A stretch of 58,643 nt of DNA from Acidobacteriota bacterium (GTDB lineage: Bacteria; Acidobacteriota; Polarisedimenticolia; JBFMGF01), in assembly GCA_040752675.1 (NCBI GenBank), contig JBFMGF010000117.1, positions 1 through 58,643 of the forward strand. The letters are read 5' to 3'. Position numbers and translations under genes: made by a program. Positions within the stretch are counted from its first letter, which is position 1; each line of letters starts with the position of its first letter. Under the pieces are notes generated by a model. That model was not told where the DNA came from and ran no database searches. It saw only the letters and a program-made list of their open reading frames with translations. Below are positions 8,492 to 15,623 of the stretch, in pieces.

Positions 8492-10438
8492 TTGATAAAA
8501 AGTGCTGTTCTTGATGAGGATAGAGTCCTGAAAGATAATAGTTTTCTGGAAGAAAATAGAATTCTGAATGAAGAGGTAGAGGCAAGGGTCGTCCGGTGGG
8601 TTCTTTCGGTTATCCTCATTTTTTCCGCTCTATCAAGGTTCGTATATCTAATCACTTATCTCGGGAGAAACCCGTTCGCAAAAGTCCTGATCCTCGATTC
8701 TCTTAAGTATGACCAGTGGGCTAAGGCAATCCTGGAAGGGAGGCTCTTCGAAGAGGGGGCGTTTTATCAGGCTCCTTTTTACCCTTATTTCGTCTCGTTC
8801 ATTTACTCCATCTTCTCACCTTCTCCTGTCGGCGTTTATGTCGTCCAGATGCTCATCGGGCTGGCGACCACCCTTCTCGTTTTCCTTGTGGCAAAGAGAT
8901 ATTTTTCCGGAAGGACAGCCCTTCTGGCATCGGCCATATTTGCCCTTCATCCGACGATAACATTTTTTGAGTCGAAACTCCTTCCAGAGACGCTTGCCAT
9001 CTTAATTGGCCTCATGCTTCTTTACATGCTGAAAGGGTATGCGGAATCAGAGGAGAGAAGAACCGGACCCGTGACATTGCTTCTATCTGCAGGCAGCGGC
9101 ATCCTTCTCGGGATCTCCTGCCTGATCCGCCCGAACATGCTTCTCCTCTTCCCACTGGCCTTTCTCTGGATAATGCTTTCAGGTTGGAGAAAGAAGCATC
9201 TGACGGATGAGGCAGCAGCCGGCAAGGGCGTCCGGATTTTCGGCAGAAGAATCGTTCATGCGGCAGCATTTTCAGCAGGATTCCTTGTAGCGATTCTGCC
9301 GGTGACCTACAGGAACTATCTCAGGTCGGGGGATTTTGTTTTAATATCTCTCAACGGAGGGATCACGTTCTGCCAGGGGAACAATCCATATGCGTATGGA
9401 ATCTACACACCGCTCCCCGGGTTTTCGGGAGATATCGTCCAGCAGAGGATGGAGGAAAGATACTATGCTCAGGCACAAAGCAAGAGAGCACTCTCGGATC
9501 AGGAAATCTCAAGGTTCTGGTTCGACAAGGGGCTCCAGTTCATACGGATGCATCCCTGGCAATGGGTCCTGCTCGAGATGAAGAAGTTTTTCTATTTCTT
9601 CGATAGTTATGAGCATTCGCTGGAATACAACTACTCCATCGAAAGAGAATATGTCATTAACATGGCCTTCATACCGTTTGGCATTATCATTTCATTTGCG
9701 CTCTTCGGGATAATTGCTTCCTATCCATGGAGAGGAAAGGCTCCGCTGATGTTATATCTTTCAGTGCAGTTCTTCACGGTCATGATTTTCTACATGTCTT
9801 CACGATACAGGCTTCCGGCAGTTCCCGTTCTTTGCATATTCGCAGGAGCCGGCATTTCTCATATTATGGATATTGGCCAGCCGGGGAAGATCAGGAAGTC
9901 CGTTTTTGCAATGATGGCCATAATCGTCATCTCCGTATTTTCGTTTCTGAAGATGGGGGATGTTTACCGCTTCGAGGAAGCGGCGAGCTACGGGAATCTG
10001 GGGACCGCTTTCAATGCTGCGGGGATGCACGAAGAGGCGATCTCGAGCTTCAAGAAACAGTCCGATCTTGATCCACGGTCGGCCTATGCTCCATTCAACA
10101 TCGCCGTAGTCCTGGCGAAAATGGGGAGGAACGGAGAGGCAGTCGAATATTATCAGAAGACCATTGCGATAAACCCTGATCTCGCGGAGGCATACAACAA
10201 TCTTGGAGTCATCTTCGTGAACTGGGGAGAGTGCGCTAAGGCGGAGGTCCTCTTTCTGAAAGCGATTGAGTTGAAGCCGTTCTTTGCCAATCCTTACAAC
10301 AACCTGGCCACCTGCTATTTCGTGAAGGGGGAGTTGCAGAAGGCGATGGAGATGGTCCGGCTTGCAAAATCAAGAGGCCTATCCATTTCCGAAGAACTCG
10401 AGAAAGAGATTACCGTCAAACAACAATTAGACCAATAG
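8492..10438 (+). CDS. GT39/PMT-like glycosyltransferase with C-terminal TPR domain
   Basis: A 648-residue protein. Residues ~30-470 have the multi-pass GT-C fold, including DSLKYDQWAKAILEGRLF (the first-loop acidic motif) and FYQAPFYPYFVSFIYSIF. The last ~150 residues are soluble TPR repeats (YGNLGTAFNAAGMHEEAI, YNNLGVIFVNWGECAKAE, YNNLATCYFVKGELQKAM). PMT-like enzymes glycosylate proteins or lipids from polyprenyl-phosphate sugars, and the TPRs may recruit partners. The start is TTG at 8492, behind AGGAAG. No in-frame ATG occurs before the second TM region. It is divergent from the spermidine-synthase-like gene. A perfect hairpin follows the stop codon. Confidence 0.8.
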   Translation: MIKSAVLDEDRVLKDNSFLEENRILNEEVEARVVRWVLSVILIFSALSRFVYLITYLGRNPFAKVLILDSLKYDQWAKAILEGRLFEEGAFYQAPFYPYFVSFIYSIFSPSPVGVYVVQMLIGLATTLLVFLVAKRYFSGRTALLASAIFALHPTITFFESKLLPETLAILIGLMLLYMLKGYAESEERRTGPVTLLLSAGSGILLGISCLIRPNMLLLFPLAFLWIMLSGWRKKHLTDEAAAGKGVRIFGRRIVHAAAFSAGFLVAILPVTYRNYLRSGDFVLISLNGGITFCQGNNPYAYGIYTPLPGFSGDIVQQRMEERYYAQAQSKRALSDQEISRFWFDKGLQFIRMHPWQWVLLEMKKFFYFFDSYEHSLEYNYSIEREYVINMAFIPFGIIISFALFGIIASYPWRGKAPLMLYLSVQFFTVMIFYMSSRYRLPAVPVLCIFAGAGISHIMDIGQPGKIRKSVFAMMAIIVISVFSFLKMGDVYRFEEAASYGNLGTAFNAAGMHEEAISSFKKQSDLDPRSAYAPFNIAVVLAKMGRNGEAVEYYQKTIAINPDLAEAYNNLGVIFVNWGECAKAEVLFLKAIELKPFFANPYNNLATCYFVKGELQKAMEMVRLAKSRGLSISEELEKEITVKQQLDQ

Positions 10439-10457
10439 GTCGGGCATGCTGCCCGAC
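10439..10457 (+). repeat. Perfect hairpin in the leader of rnc
   Basis: GTCGGGCA-TGC-TGCCCGAC forms an 8-bp GC-rich stem with a 3-nt loop. It starts at the base after the stop of the glycosyltransferase gene and lies 54 nt before the RNase III start. There is no U-run, so it is not a standard intrinsic terminator. It may be a 3' end stabiliser or part of the rnc leader. Confidence 0.5.
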
Positions 10458-10510
10458 GACGGGATATCCCAGGGCGAATAGAAGCAATCGACACCAAAAA
10501 CTAAGGCGAC

Positions 10511-11275
10511 ATGCAAGCTGCCATGAAGAAAGAGAAGAAAGAGAAGAATGAGAAGAATGAGAAAAGGGCTTCAAAGCGATGGAGCCGGCTTGAGAAGAGG
10601 CTGGGGTACAAGTTCAAGAACAGGGAAATGATGCTCGGCGCTCTCTCGCACCCCTCTTCTTTTCAGGAGAACGAGGAGGGCTTCGGCAGAAACTATGAGA
10701 TCATGGAATTCTTCGGCGATTCCATTCTTAATTTCATCGTTTCGGAGATGCTCTACAATAAACACAGGAATCTATCCGAGGGAAAGATGTCGAGGGTGCG
10801 GTCGATTATAGTCTCGGCGAAGAGCCTCTCCGATGCAGCGAGGAAAATCAGCCTCGGGGAACATATCATTTTAGGGAAAGGTGAAGAGAAGACGGGAGGA
10901 GGGCAGAAGGAATCGATCCTTTCGGCGACACTGGAAGCTCTCATAGCTGCAATCTATATCGATGGAGGAATGGCGAATGTGAAGAAGGTTCTGGAGGTCC
11001 TCTTCGAGAAGAAACTGTCGGGCCTTGTGAAGGCCAGGAAAAGTGCCCTCATCGAAAAAGACAGCAAGAGCGCGCTTCAGGAGATCCTCCATAAAAAGGG
11101 AATGGGCCTTCCAGAGTATTTCGTCGTGCGAGAGGAAGGACCGGACCATGAAAAAAGGTTTTTCGTCGAGTTGAAAATCGCCGGGGAGTCTGTCTTGGAA
11201 GGCAGGGGAAGATCGAAGAAAGAGGCAGAGCAGGATGCGGCGCGGAAAGCGCTGATGGCTTTGAGAGAATCGTAG
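10511..11275 (+). CDS. rnc: Ribonuclease III
   Basis: A 254-residue double-stranded-RNA endonuclease that processes rRNA precursors and structured mRNAs. The nuclease domain (about 25-170) has the signature NYEIMEFFGDSILNFIVSE with the catalytic Glu/Asp residues, and ESILSATLEALIAAIYIDGG supplies the second metal-binding acidic residues. The C-terminal double-stranded RNA-binding domain spans about 180-252 (DSKSALQEILHKKG...GRGRSKKEAEQDAARKAL). The N-terminus carries an unusual Lys/Glu/Asn-rich stretch of about 20 residues encoded by GAGAA-type microrepeats. A second ATG at 10523 would shorten this by 4 residues. The gene sits between envelope genes with a hairpin in its leader. Confidence 0.92.
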   Translation: MQAAMKKEKKEKNEKNEKRASKRWSRLEKRLGYKFKNREMMLGALSHPSSFQENEEGFGRNYEIMEFFGDSILNFIVSEMLYNKHRNLSEGKMSRVRSIIVSAKSLSDAARKISLGEHIILGKGEEKTGGGQKESILSATLEALIAAIYIDGGMANVKKVLEVLFEKKLSGLVKARKSALIEKDSKSALQEILHKKGMGLPEYFVVREEGPDHEKRFFVELKIAGESVLEGRGRSKKEAEQDAARKALMALRES

Positions 11276-11281
11276 AATCTC

Positions 11282-12811
11282 ATGAACAGGAATAACGCAC
11301 CTGTGAGGAACCCATGGTACATCACTATATTTTTTTTGACGATCCTAGCCGCACTCGTACTGGTTGATTCCAACAGATTTGCCGATCCTGACCTCTTCTG
11401 CCACCTCTACAGCGGCAGGGAGATAGTAGAAGAGCAGAGGATACCGAAAACGGACGCTCACTCTTTTTCCGTCCCGGGTGGCAAATGGATCGATTATGAG
11501 TGGGGGGCGAGAGCCCTCTTCTATTTTCTGTACAGGACGACCGGCTCCGGCGGGCTTGTCGTTCTGAGAGCCATCCTCTGTATAGCTGTTTTTTCCATCG
11601 TCTTCTTGAACGCTCTTCGGCTTTCCGGTTCCGTTCTCATTTCCTCTCTCTCCACAATCCTCTGCGCGGTAGTATCGCACAGGTATTTCCTCTTCAGGCC
11701 GCAGCTCTTCACGTTTCTCCTGCTCTCTCTCCTGATATTTATTCTACTGAAATACTCGAAGGAGCGAATGAAGGTCTTTTTCCTGCTGCCCATCTTATTT
11801 CTGATATGGACGAATCTGCATGGAGGATTCCCTCTCGGTCTGCTCGTCTTCGCTTTATTCATACTTTCGGAATACATCGAAGAGAGATTCTTCCAATCCG
11901 CCATCTTTATCGTTTCAGCTCTTGCAACGCTGATCAACCCATATGGAATGAATCTCTGGCACGGTATCCTTGGGACCATCTTTGGAGCGTTCACTCCAGA
12001 AATCTCCGAATGGAAGCCGGTCTATGAGTTTTCCTTCTCATCGATGTTATGGTTTTATTTTTTCCTTTTTGTCTTCGTCCTGACATTCCTGGCGAGCAGA
12101 GAGAAGAGGTTAATCGACCTTGTGCTATTCATCCTTCTTTCCTATCTCTCCGTCACTAAAGTCAGGTTCATCCCGTTGATGGCCATCGTCCTCGCTCCGA
12201 TACTTGCACGCTACCTTACCGGGACGATGGAGAGGATTACTGCGTCGGGAAGGCCCATGATGAGGATCATCCATCCTCCAGCTTCTTCCTTGAACTGGAT
12301 TGTTCTGATATTTCTTGTTTTTCCCTTAATCCTGAAAGGGGTCCAGAAGGAGATCCATCTCAGCATGTGCATATTCAAGAGCGATTACTTCCAGCCAGTT
12401 ACGGCCGTCAAGATGTTGAAAGAGAATGGGGCCTCCGGAAACATCATGAACGAGTATGACTGGGGAGGTTACATCCACTGGGAGCTGCCCTCCAGCAGGA
12501 TCTTCGTTGATGGAAGGTCGGATACAGTATACCCTTATGAGACGATAAAGGAGTGGGCTTACTTTGTGAATGGAGTTGGAGAGTGGGAGGAGGTCCTGAT
12601 GAAGTATGGGGCGGATTCCATTCTCATCAGGACGCAACACCTCGTCAACGAGAAGTTGAAAGGATCCGGCCGTTGGAAGCTCGTCTACTATGACAACATT
12701 TGCTCCTTCTACGTGAATATCGAGAGCTCTCGGAATGCAAATTTTCTGAAGAAGTGGTTCTCTGACTCCCTCATCATTTCAGAAATATCTGCCAAGGATT
12801 ACAAGTTATGA
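11282..12811 (+). CDS. Multi-pass membrane protein of GT-C-like type, function unknown
   Basis: A 509-residue protein starting 6 bp after rnc, so probably co-transcribed with it. About ten TM helices cover residues 12-370. An extracytoplasmic C-terminal domain of about 140 residues includes NIMNEYDWGGYIHWELPS and IFVDGRSDTVYPYETIKEW. The first loop has FADPDLFCHLYSGREIVEE followed by HSFSVPGGKWIDYEWGARALFY. This matches the pattern of large bacterial membrane-protein families distantly related to GT-C glycosyltransferases, with D-P-D in the position of the catalytic acid. I recognise the pattern but not a characterised function. ATG at 11282. Confidence 0.7.
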   Translation: MNRNNAPVRNPWYITIFFLTILAALVLVDSNRFADPDLFCHLYSGREIVEEQRIPKTDAHSFSVPGGKWIDYEWGARALFYFLYRTTGSGGLVVLRAILCIAVFSIVFLNALRLSGSVLISSLSTILCAVVSHRYFLFRPQLFTFLLLSLLIFILLKYSKERMKVFFLLPILFLIWTNLHGGFPLGLLVFALFILSEYIEERFFQSAIFIVSALATLINPYGMNLWHGILGTIFGAFTPEISEWKPVYEFSFSSMLWFYFFLFVFVLTFLASREKRLIDLVLFILLSYLSVTKVRFIPLMAIVLAPILARYLTGTMERITASGRPMMRIIHPPASSLNWIVLIFLVFPLILKGVQKEIHLSMCIFKSDYFQPVTAVKMLKENGASGNIMNEYDWGGYIHWELPSSRIFVDGRSDTVYPYETIKEWAYFVNGVGEWEEVLMKYGADSILIRTQHLVNEKLKGSGRWKLVYYDNICSFYVNIESSRNANFLKKWFSDSLIISEISAKDYKL

Positions 12812-12826
12812 TGGAAATCTAAAGGC

Positions 12827-12923
12827 TGGAGGCCAGGTTGGGAATCGAACCCAACATCATGTGCTTCCGCACACAACCAACGAGTTTGCAGCCCGCGGGC
12901 AACACCAGCTGCCTTTTCTGGCC
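12827..12923 (-). tRNA. Selenocysteine-tRNA-like tRNA with cysteine anticodon (GCA)
   Basis: On the minus strand this folds as a class II tRNA with encoded CCA (12827-12829) and discriminator U73 (12830). Acceptor: GGCCAG/CTGGCC. D arm: GGCAGC-TGGT-GTTGCC, a 6-bp stem with a 4-nt loop as in tRNA-Sec. Anticodon arm: GCGGG-CTGCAAA-CTCGT, giving anticodon GCA after U33. The variable region is ~24-25 nt with stem TGTGC/GCACA closed by a GGAA tetraloop. T arm: TTGGG-TTCGATT-CCCAA. GCA and U73 are the cysteine identity elements, while the D arm and long variable arm are Sec/Ser-like. The acceptor-T branch is 12 bp (6+6, or 7+5 with one A-C mismatch), not the 13 bp of tRNA-Sec, and an AAAA linker replaces U8-N9. 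It is probably a minor or alternative cysteine tRNA. Charging by SerRS is less likely with U73. Confidence 0.85.
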
Positions 12924-12950
12924 TTGAATGTCTCTTCCATGGATTTTAAT

Positions 12951-12979
12951 ATTATCACAATTCTTGCTAATATGGACAA
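12951..12979 (-). promoter_or_regulatory. Promoter of the unusual cysteine tRNA
   Basis: On the minus strand TTGTCC (12974-12979) and GATAAT (12951-12956) are separated by 17 bp, a good sigma70 match. They lie 28 bp upstream of the tRNA 5' end, so the gene probably has its own transcript with a short 5' leader. Confidence 0.55.
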
Positions 12980-13093
12980 GAACCATAATGGATCATCGGA
13001 GTAATCACCATCATCGGACATCCACTCTATGATAAATTCCTTGCTCCCGACAGATCATCTCAATAACGCCGCGGGAATCATCGTGCGTTGTGG

Positions 13094-13122
13094 TTGACAT
13101 GAATTGTTTGCGTTGCTATTAT
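13094..13122 (+). promoter_or_regulatory. sigma70-type promoter for nfnAB
   Basis: A perfect TTGACA (13094-13099) and TATTAT (13117-13122) are 17 bp apart. The predicted leader is about 100 nt. It contains a hairpin (13136-13158: AGCCG AGG / CCT GC CGGCT) followed by TTTTT at 13164-13168, which could attenuate. A further TATAAT at 13185-13190 lacks a -35. Between the tRNA promoter and this one (about 12980-13093) I see nothing recognisable. Confidence 0.65.
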
Positions 13123-13227
13123 TTTTTGCTCATTTAGCCGAGGAATTCCCTGCCGGCTTGAGATTTTTGATGCATTGATTAAGCTATAATTTTTGCCTTA
13201 ACAAAAGCCTAAGAAAGTGCGCGAACC

Positions 13228-14085
13228 ATGTTCAAGATCTTGAAAAAGGAAGAGATTGCTCCCAGCACCTTCTTCTTTGAAGTGGAAGCTCCCTTCGTCG
13301 CAAGAAGAATAAAGGCAGGGCAGTTTATCGTCCTGAGGATCGATGAGAAAGGAGAGAGAATTCCCTTAAGTTACTGCGGTGCCGATCCTGAGAGAGGGGT
13401 TATCAATCTCATCGTTCAGTCTGTCGGAAAGACATCGCAAAAACTCAACGATATGAAAGAGGGAGATGCAATCCTCGATCTGGTCGGGCCTCTCGGGAAA
13501 GAGACAGAGATCGAAAAGTATGGAACGTGCGTTCTTCTCGGAGGGGGATTCGGAGCCGGCGCCATAATTCCTATTGCGAAAGCGCTGCGGGCCGCTGGAA
13601 ACCACGTAGTCTCCATCGTCGGAGCGCGGGAGAAGAGCCTCCTCGTCATGGAGAAAGATGTCGAAGCAGCTTCCGACGAGATCAAGGTCACGACCAACGA
13701 TGGAAGCTACGGGATGAAGGGGATGGTCACCGATGCCCTTTCGCAGATACTGGCTGACCGGAAAGTCGATTTCATACTCGGGATTGGTCCCGTTCCCATG
13801 ATGAAGGCTATTTCGGACATGACAAAACCTTACGGTATCAAGACGATGGTCTCCCTCAACTCTGTAATGGTGGATGGAACGGGGATGTGCGGTTCCTGCC
13901 GTGTTACCGTTGGGGGAGAGACGAAGTTTGCCTGTGTGGATGGTCCAGACTTCGATGGACATCAGGTCGATTACGATGAGCTGAGCAAGAGATTGAAAAT
14001 GTTCGAGGCCTATGAGAAGCTGGCCTATGAGGCCTATCTTGAGCATAGAGGCAGATGTGCTTCTGAGAAGAGGAGTGATAGATAG
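13228..14085 (+). CDS. nfnA: NAD-dependent ferredoxin:NADP oxidoreductase subunit A (SudB/PyrK-like)
   Basis: A 285-residue FAD and [2Fe-2S] flavoprotein of the dihydroorotate-dehydrogenase electron-transfer subunit family. N-terminal FAD barrel: KAGQFIVLRIDEKGERIPLSY (about 31-51). NAD(H) domain: GTCVLLGGGFGAGAIIPIAK (about 98-117). C-terminal cluster domain: DGTGMCGSCRVTVGGE followed by FACVDGPDFDGHQVD, three Cys plus acidic residues. In NfnAB this subunit binds NAD(H), and the complex bifurcates NADPH electrons to NAD+ and ferredoxin or runs in reverse. The partner gene follows 68 bp later. Sulfide dehydrogenase SudBA is the main alternative name for the same architecture. Confidence 0.85.
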   Translation: MFKILKKEEIAPSTFFFEVEAPFVARRIKAGQFIVLRIDEKGERIPLSYCGADPERGVINLIVQSVGKTSQKLNDMKEGDAILDLVGPLGKETEIEKYGTCVLLGGGFGAGAIIPIAKALRAAGNHVVSIVGAREKSLLVMEKDVEAASDEIKVTTNDGSYGMKGMVTDALSQILADRKVDFILGIGPVPMMKAISDMTKPYGIKTMVSLNSVMVDGTGMCGSCRVTVGGETKFACVDGPDFDGHQVDYDELSKRLKMFEAYEKLAYEAYLEHRGRCASEKRSDR

Positions 14086-14153
14086 GGAGCGCACTTTTGA
14101 AACCCGCCGAGTCCCTTTCTCATTCCGGGAGAGAGTAGCGCGAAAGGTGAGAT

Positions 14154-15623
14154 GTGGAGAAAAAGGAACTAAGTCAAAAAGAAAGAATGCTGATCCCGAG
14201 GCAGAAAATCGCCGAACTGGATCCGAAGGTGAGAAGCCGCAACTTCGAAGAGGTCAATTTAGGATTAGACGATGAGTCTGCCGTGATGGAGGCCAATCGA
14301 TGCATCCAGTGCAAGAAGCCGAAATGCATCGATGGCTGTCCCGTCCTGATCGATATTCCAGCCTTCATAAAGATGATAGCCGAAAGGGATTTCCTCGGCG
14401 CCATAAGGAAGATCAAGGAGAAGAACGTCCTTCCGGCGATCTGCGGGAGGGTCTGCCCGCAGGAGGAACAGTGCGAAATGCTCTGTGTCATCGGAAAGAA
14501 GGGGAATGCCGTTAACATCGGGAAGCTGGAGAGATTCGCTGCTGACTATGAGAGGAAAATGAATGTAAAGATGGAGTATGATATTCCCCCCTGGACCGGA
14601 AAGAGAGTTGCCGTAGTAGGTTCCGGTCCAGCAGGACTGACCTGTGCCAGCCAGCTTGCCAGGAAAGGACACAAGGTGACGATCTATGAGGCGCTGCATA
14701 AGCCCGGAGGCGTTCTGATGTACGGGATCCCGGAGTTCAGGCTTCCCCACCAGATCGTAATGGAAGAAATAGCCCAGTTGAATGGCATGGGGGTTGGGCT
14801 TTACACCAACTTCATAGTGGGGAAAACGAAAATGGTCGATGAGTTGTTGAACGGTGAGTTCGATGCGGTTTTTCTTGGAACGGGAGCGGGGCTTCCGAGC
14901 TTCATGAAGATCCCTGGAGAAAATCTTAAAGGGATCTATTCGGCAAATGAGTTCCTGACGAGGGTGATCCTTATGGAGGCCAGGAAGTTTCCTGAATACG
15001 ACACTCCGGTTTTCTGTGGAAGGAGAGTGGCGGTCATCGGAGGAGGAAACACCGCCATGGATGCATGCCGTTCTTCGCTGAGGATGGGTGCCGAGAAGGT
15101 TTACTGCGTCTACAGAAGATCCAGGGAAGAGATGCCTGCGCGAGACGAGGAGATCGAACATGCCTTTGAGGAAGGAATCGAGTTCATGTTCCTCGTGAAT
15201 CCGGTGAGGTTCCTGGGGAACGAGGACGGCTGGGTCACCGGCATGGAATGTCTGGGAATGGAACTAGGCGAACCCGATGCTTCTGGAAGACGGAGGCCGG
15301 TACCGATCAAAGGCTCTGAATTCATCCTCGAAGTCGATACTGTCATCGAAGCTCTTGGTTTTGGCGTCAATCCCATGGCCATCAGGTCCACTCCTGGGCT
15401 CGAGACGAACAAGTGGGGTGTCGTCATCGTAGATGAGATCACAGGAATGACCAGCAGGCCGGGAGTCTTTGCTGGGGGCGATGCCATCACTGGTGGAGCG
15501 ACCGTCATTCTAGCCATGGGGCAGGGGATGAGAGCTGCCGAAGGGATCGATGCCTACCTTTCAGGACGAGACCTTAAAAAAGAAAAAGAACTTGAAAACG
15601 CCTCTAAATCTTCTGATGAATGA
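14154..15623 (+). CDS. nfnB: NfnB / glutamate synthase beta-like NADPH oxidoreductase
   Basis: A 489-residue protein starting at GTG 14154 behind AAGGTGAG. The N-terminal domain carries the two-cluster cysteine pattern of GltD/NfnB proteins (CIQCKKPKCIDGCPVLIDIP, then ICGRVCPQEEQCEMLC). An FAD site follows (VAVVGSGPAGLTCASQLARK, about 146-165), then a second Rossmann fold for NADPH (VAVIGGGNTAMDACRSSLRM) and the C-terminal FAD contact GVFAGGDAITGGATVILAMG. With the upstream gene it forms NfnAB, balancing NADH, NADPH and ferredoxin in anaerobes. It is also a paralogue of the N-terminal part of the fused flavoprotein at 37921-39672. The stop codon abuts the convergent ftsK stop with no gap. Confidence 0.87.
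   Translation: MEKKELSQKERMLIPRQKIAELDPKVRSRNFEEVNLGLDDESAVMEANRCIQCKKPKCIDGCPVLIDIPAFIKMIAERDFLGAIRKIKEKNVLPAICGRVCPQEEQCEMLCVIGKKGNAVNIGKLERFAADYERKMNVKMEYDIPPWTGKRVAVVGSGPAGLTCASQLARKGHKVTIYEALHKPGGVLMYGIPEFRLPHQIVMEEIAQLNGMGVGLYTNFIVGKTKMVDELLNGEFDAVFLGTGAGLPSFMKIPGENLKGIYSANEFLTRVILMEARKFPEYDTPVFCGRRVAVIGGGNTAMDACRSSLRMGAEKVYCVYRRSREEMPARDEEIEHAFEEGIEFMFLVNPVRFLGNEDGWVTGMECLGMELGEPDASGRRRPVPIKGSEFILEVDTVIEALGFGVNPMAIRSTPGLETNKWGVVIVDEITGMTSRPGVFAGGDAITGGATVILAMGQGMRAAEGIDAYLSGRDLKKEKELENASKSSDE

Noticed and set aside
12827-12923. Ordinary tRNA-Sec
   Set aside because: Anticodon is GCA, not UCA, the discriminator is U instead of G, and the acceptor-T branch is 12 rather than 13 bp.
14265-15161. 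298-codon minus-strand open frame
   Set aside because: Fully antisense to nfnB, whose motifs are intact; no domain seen.
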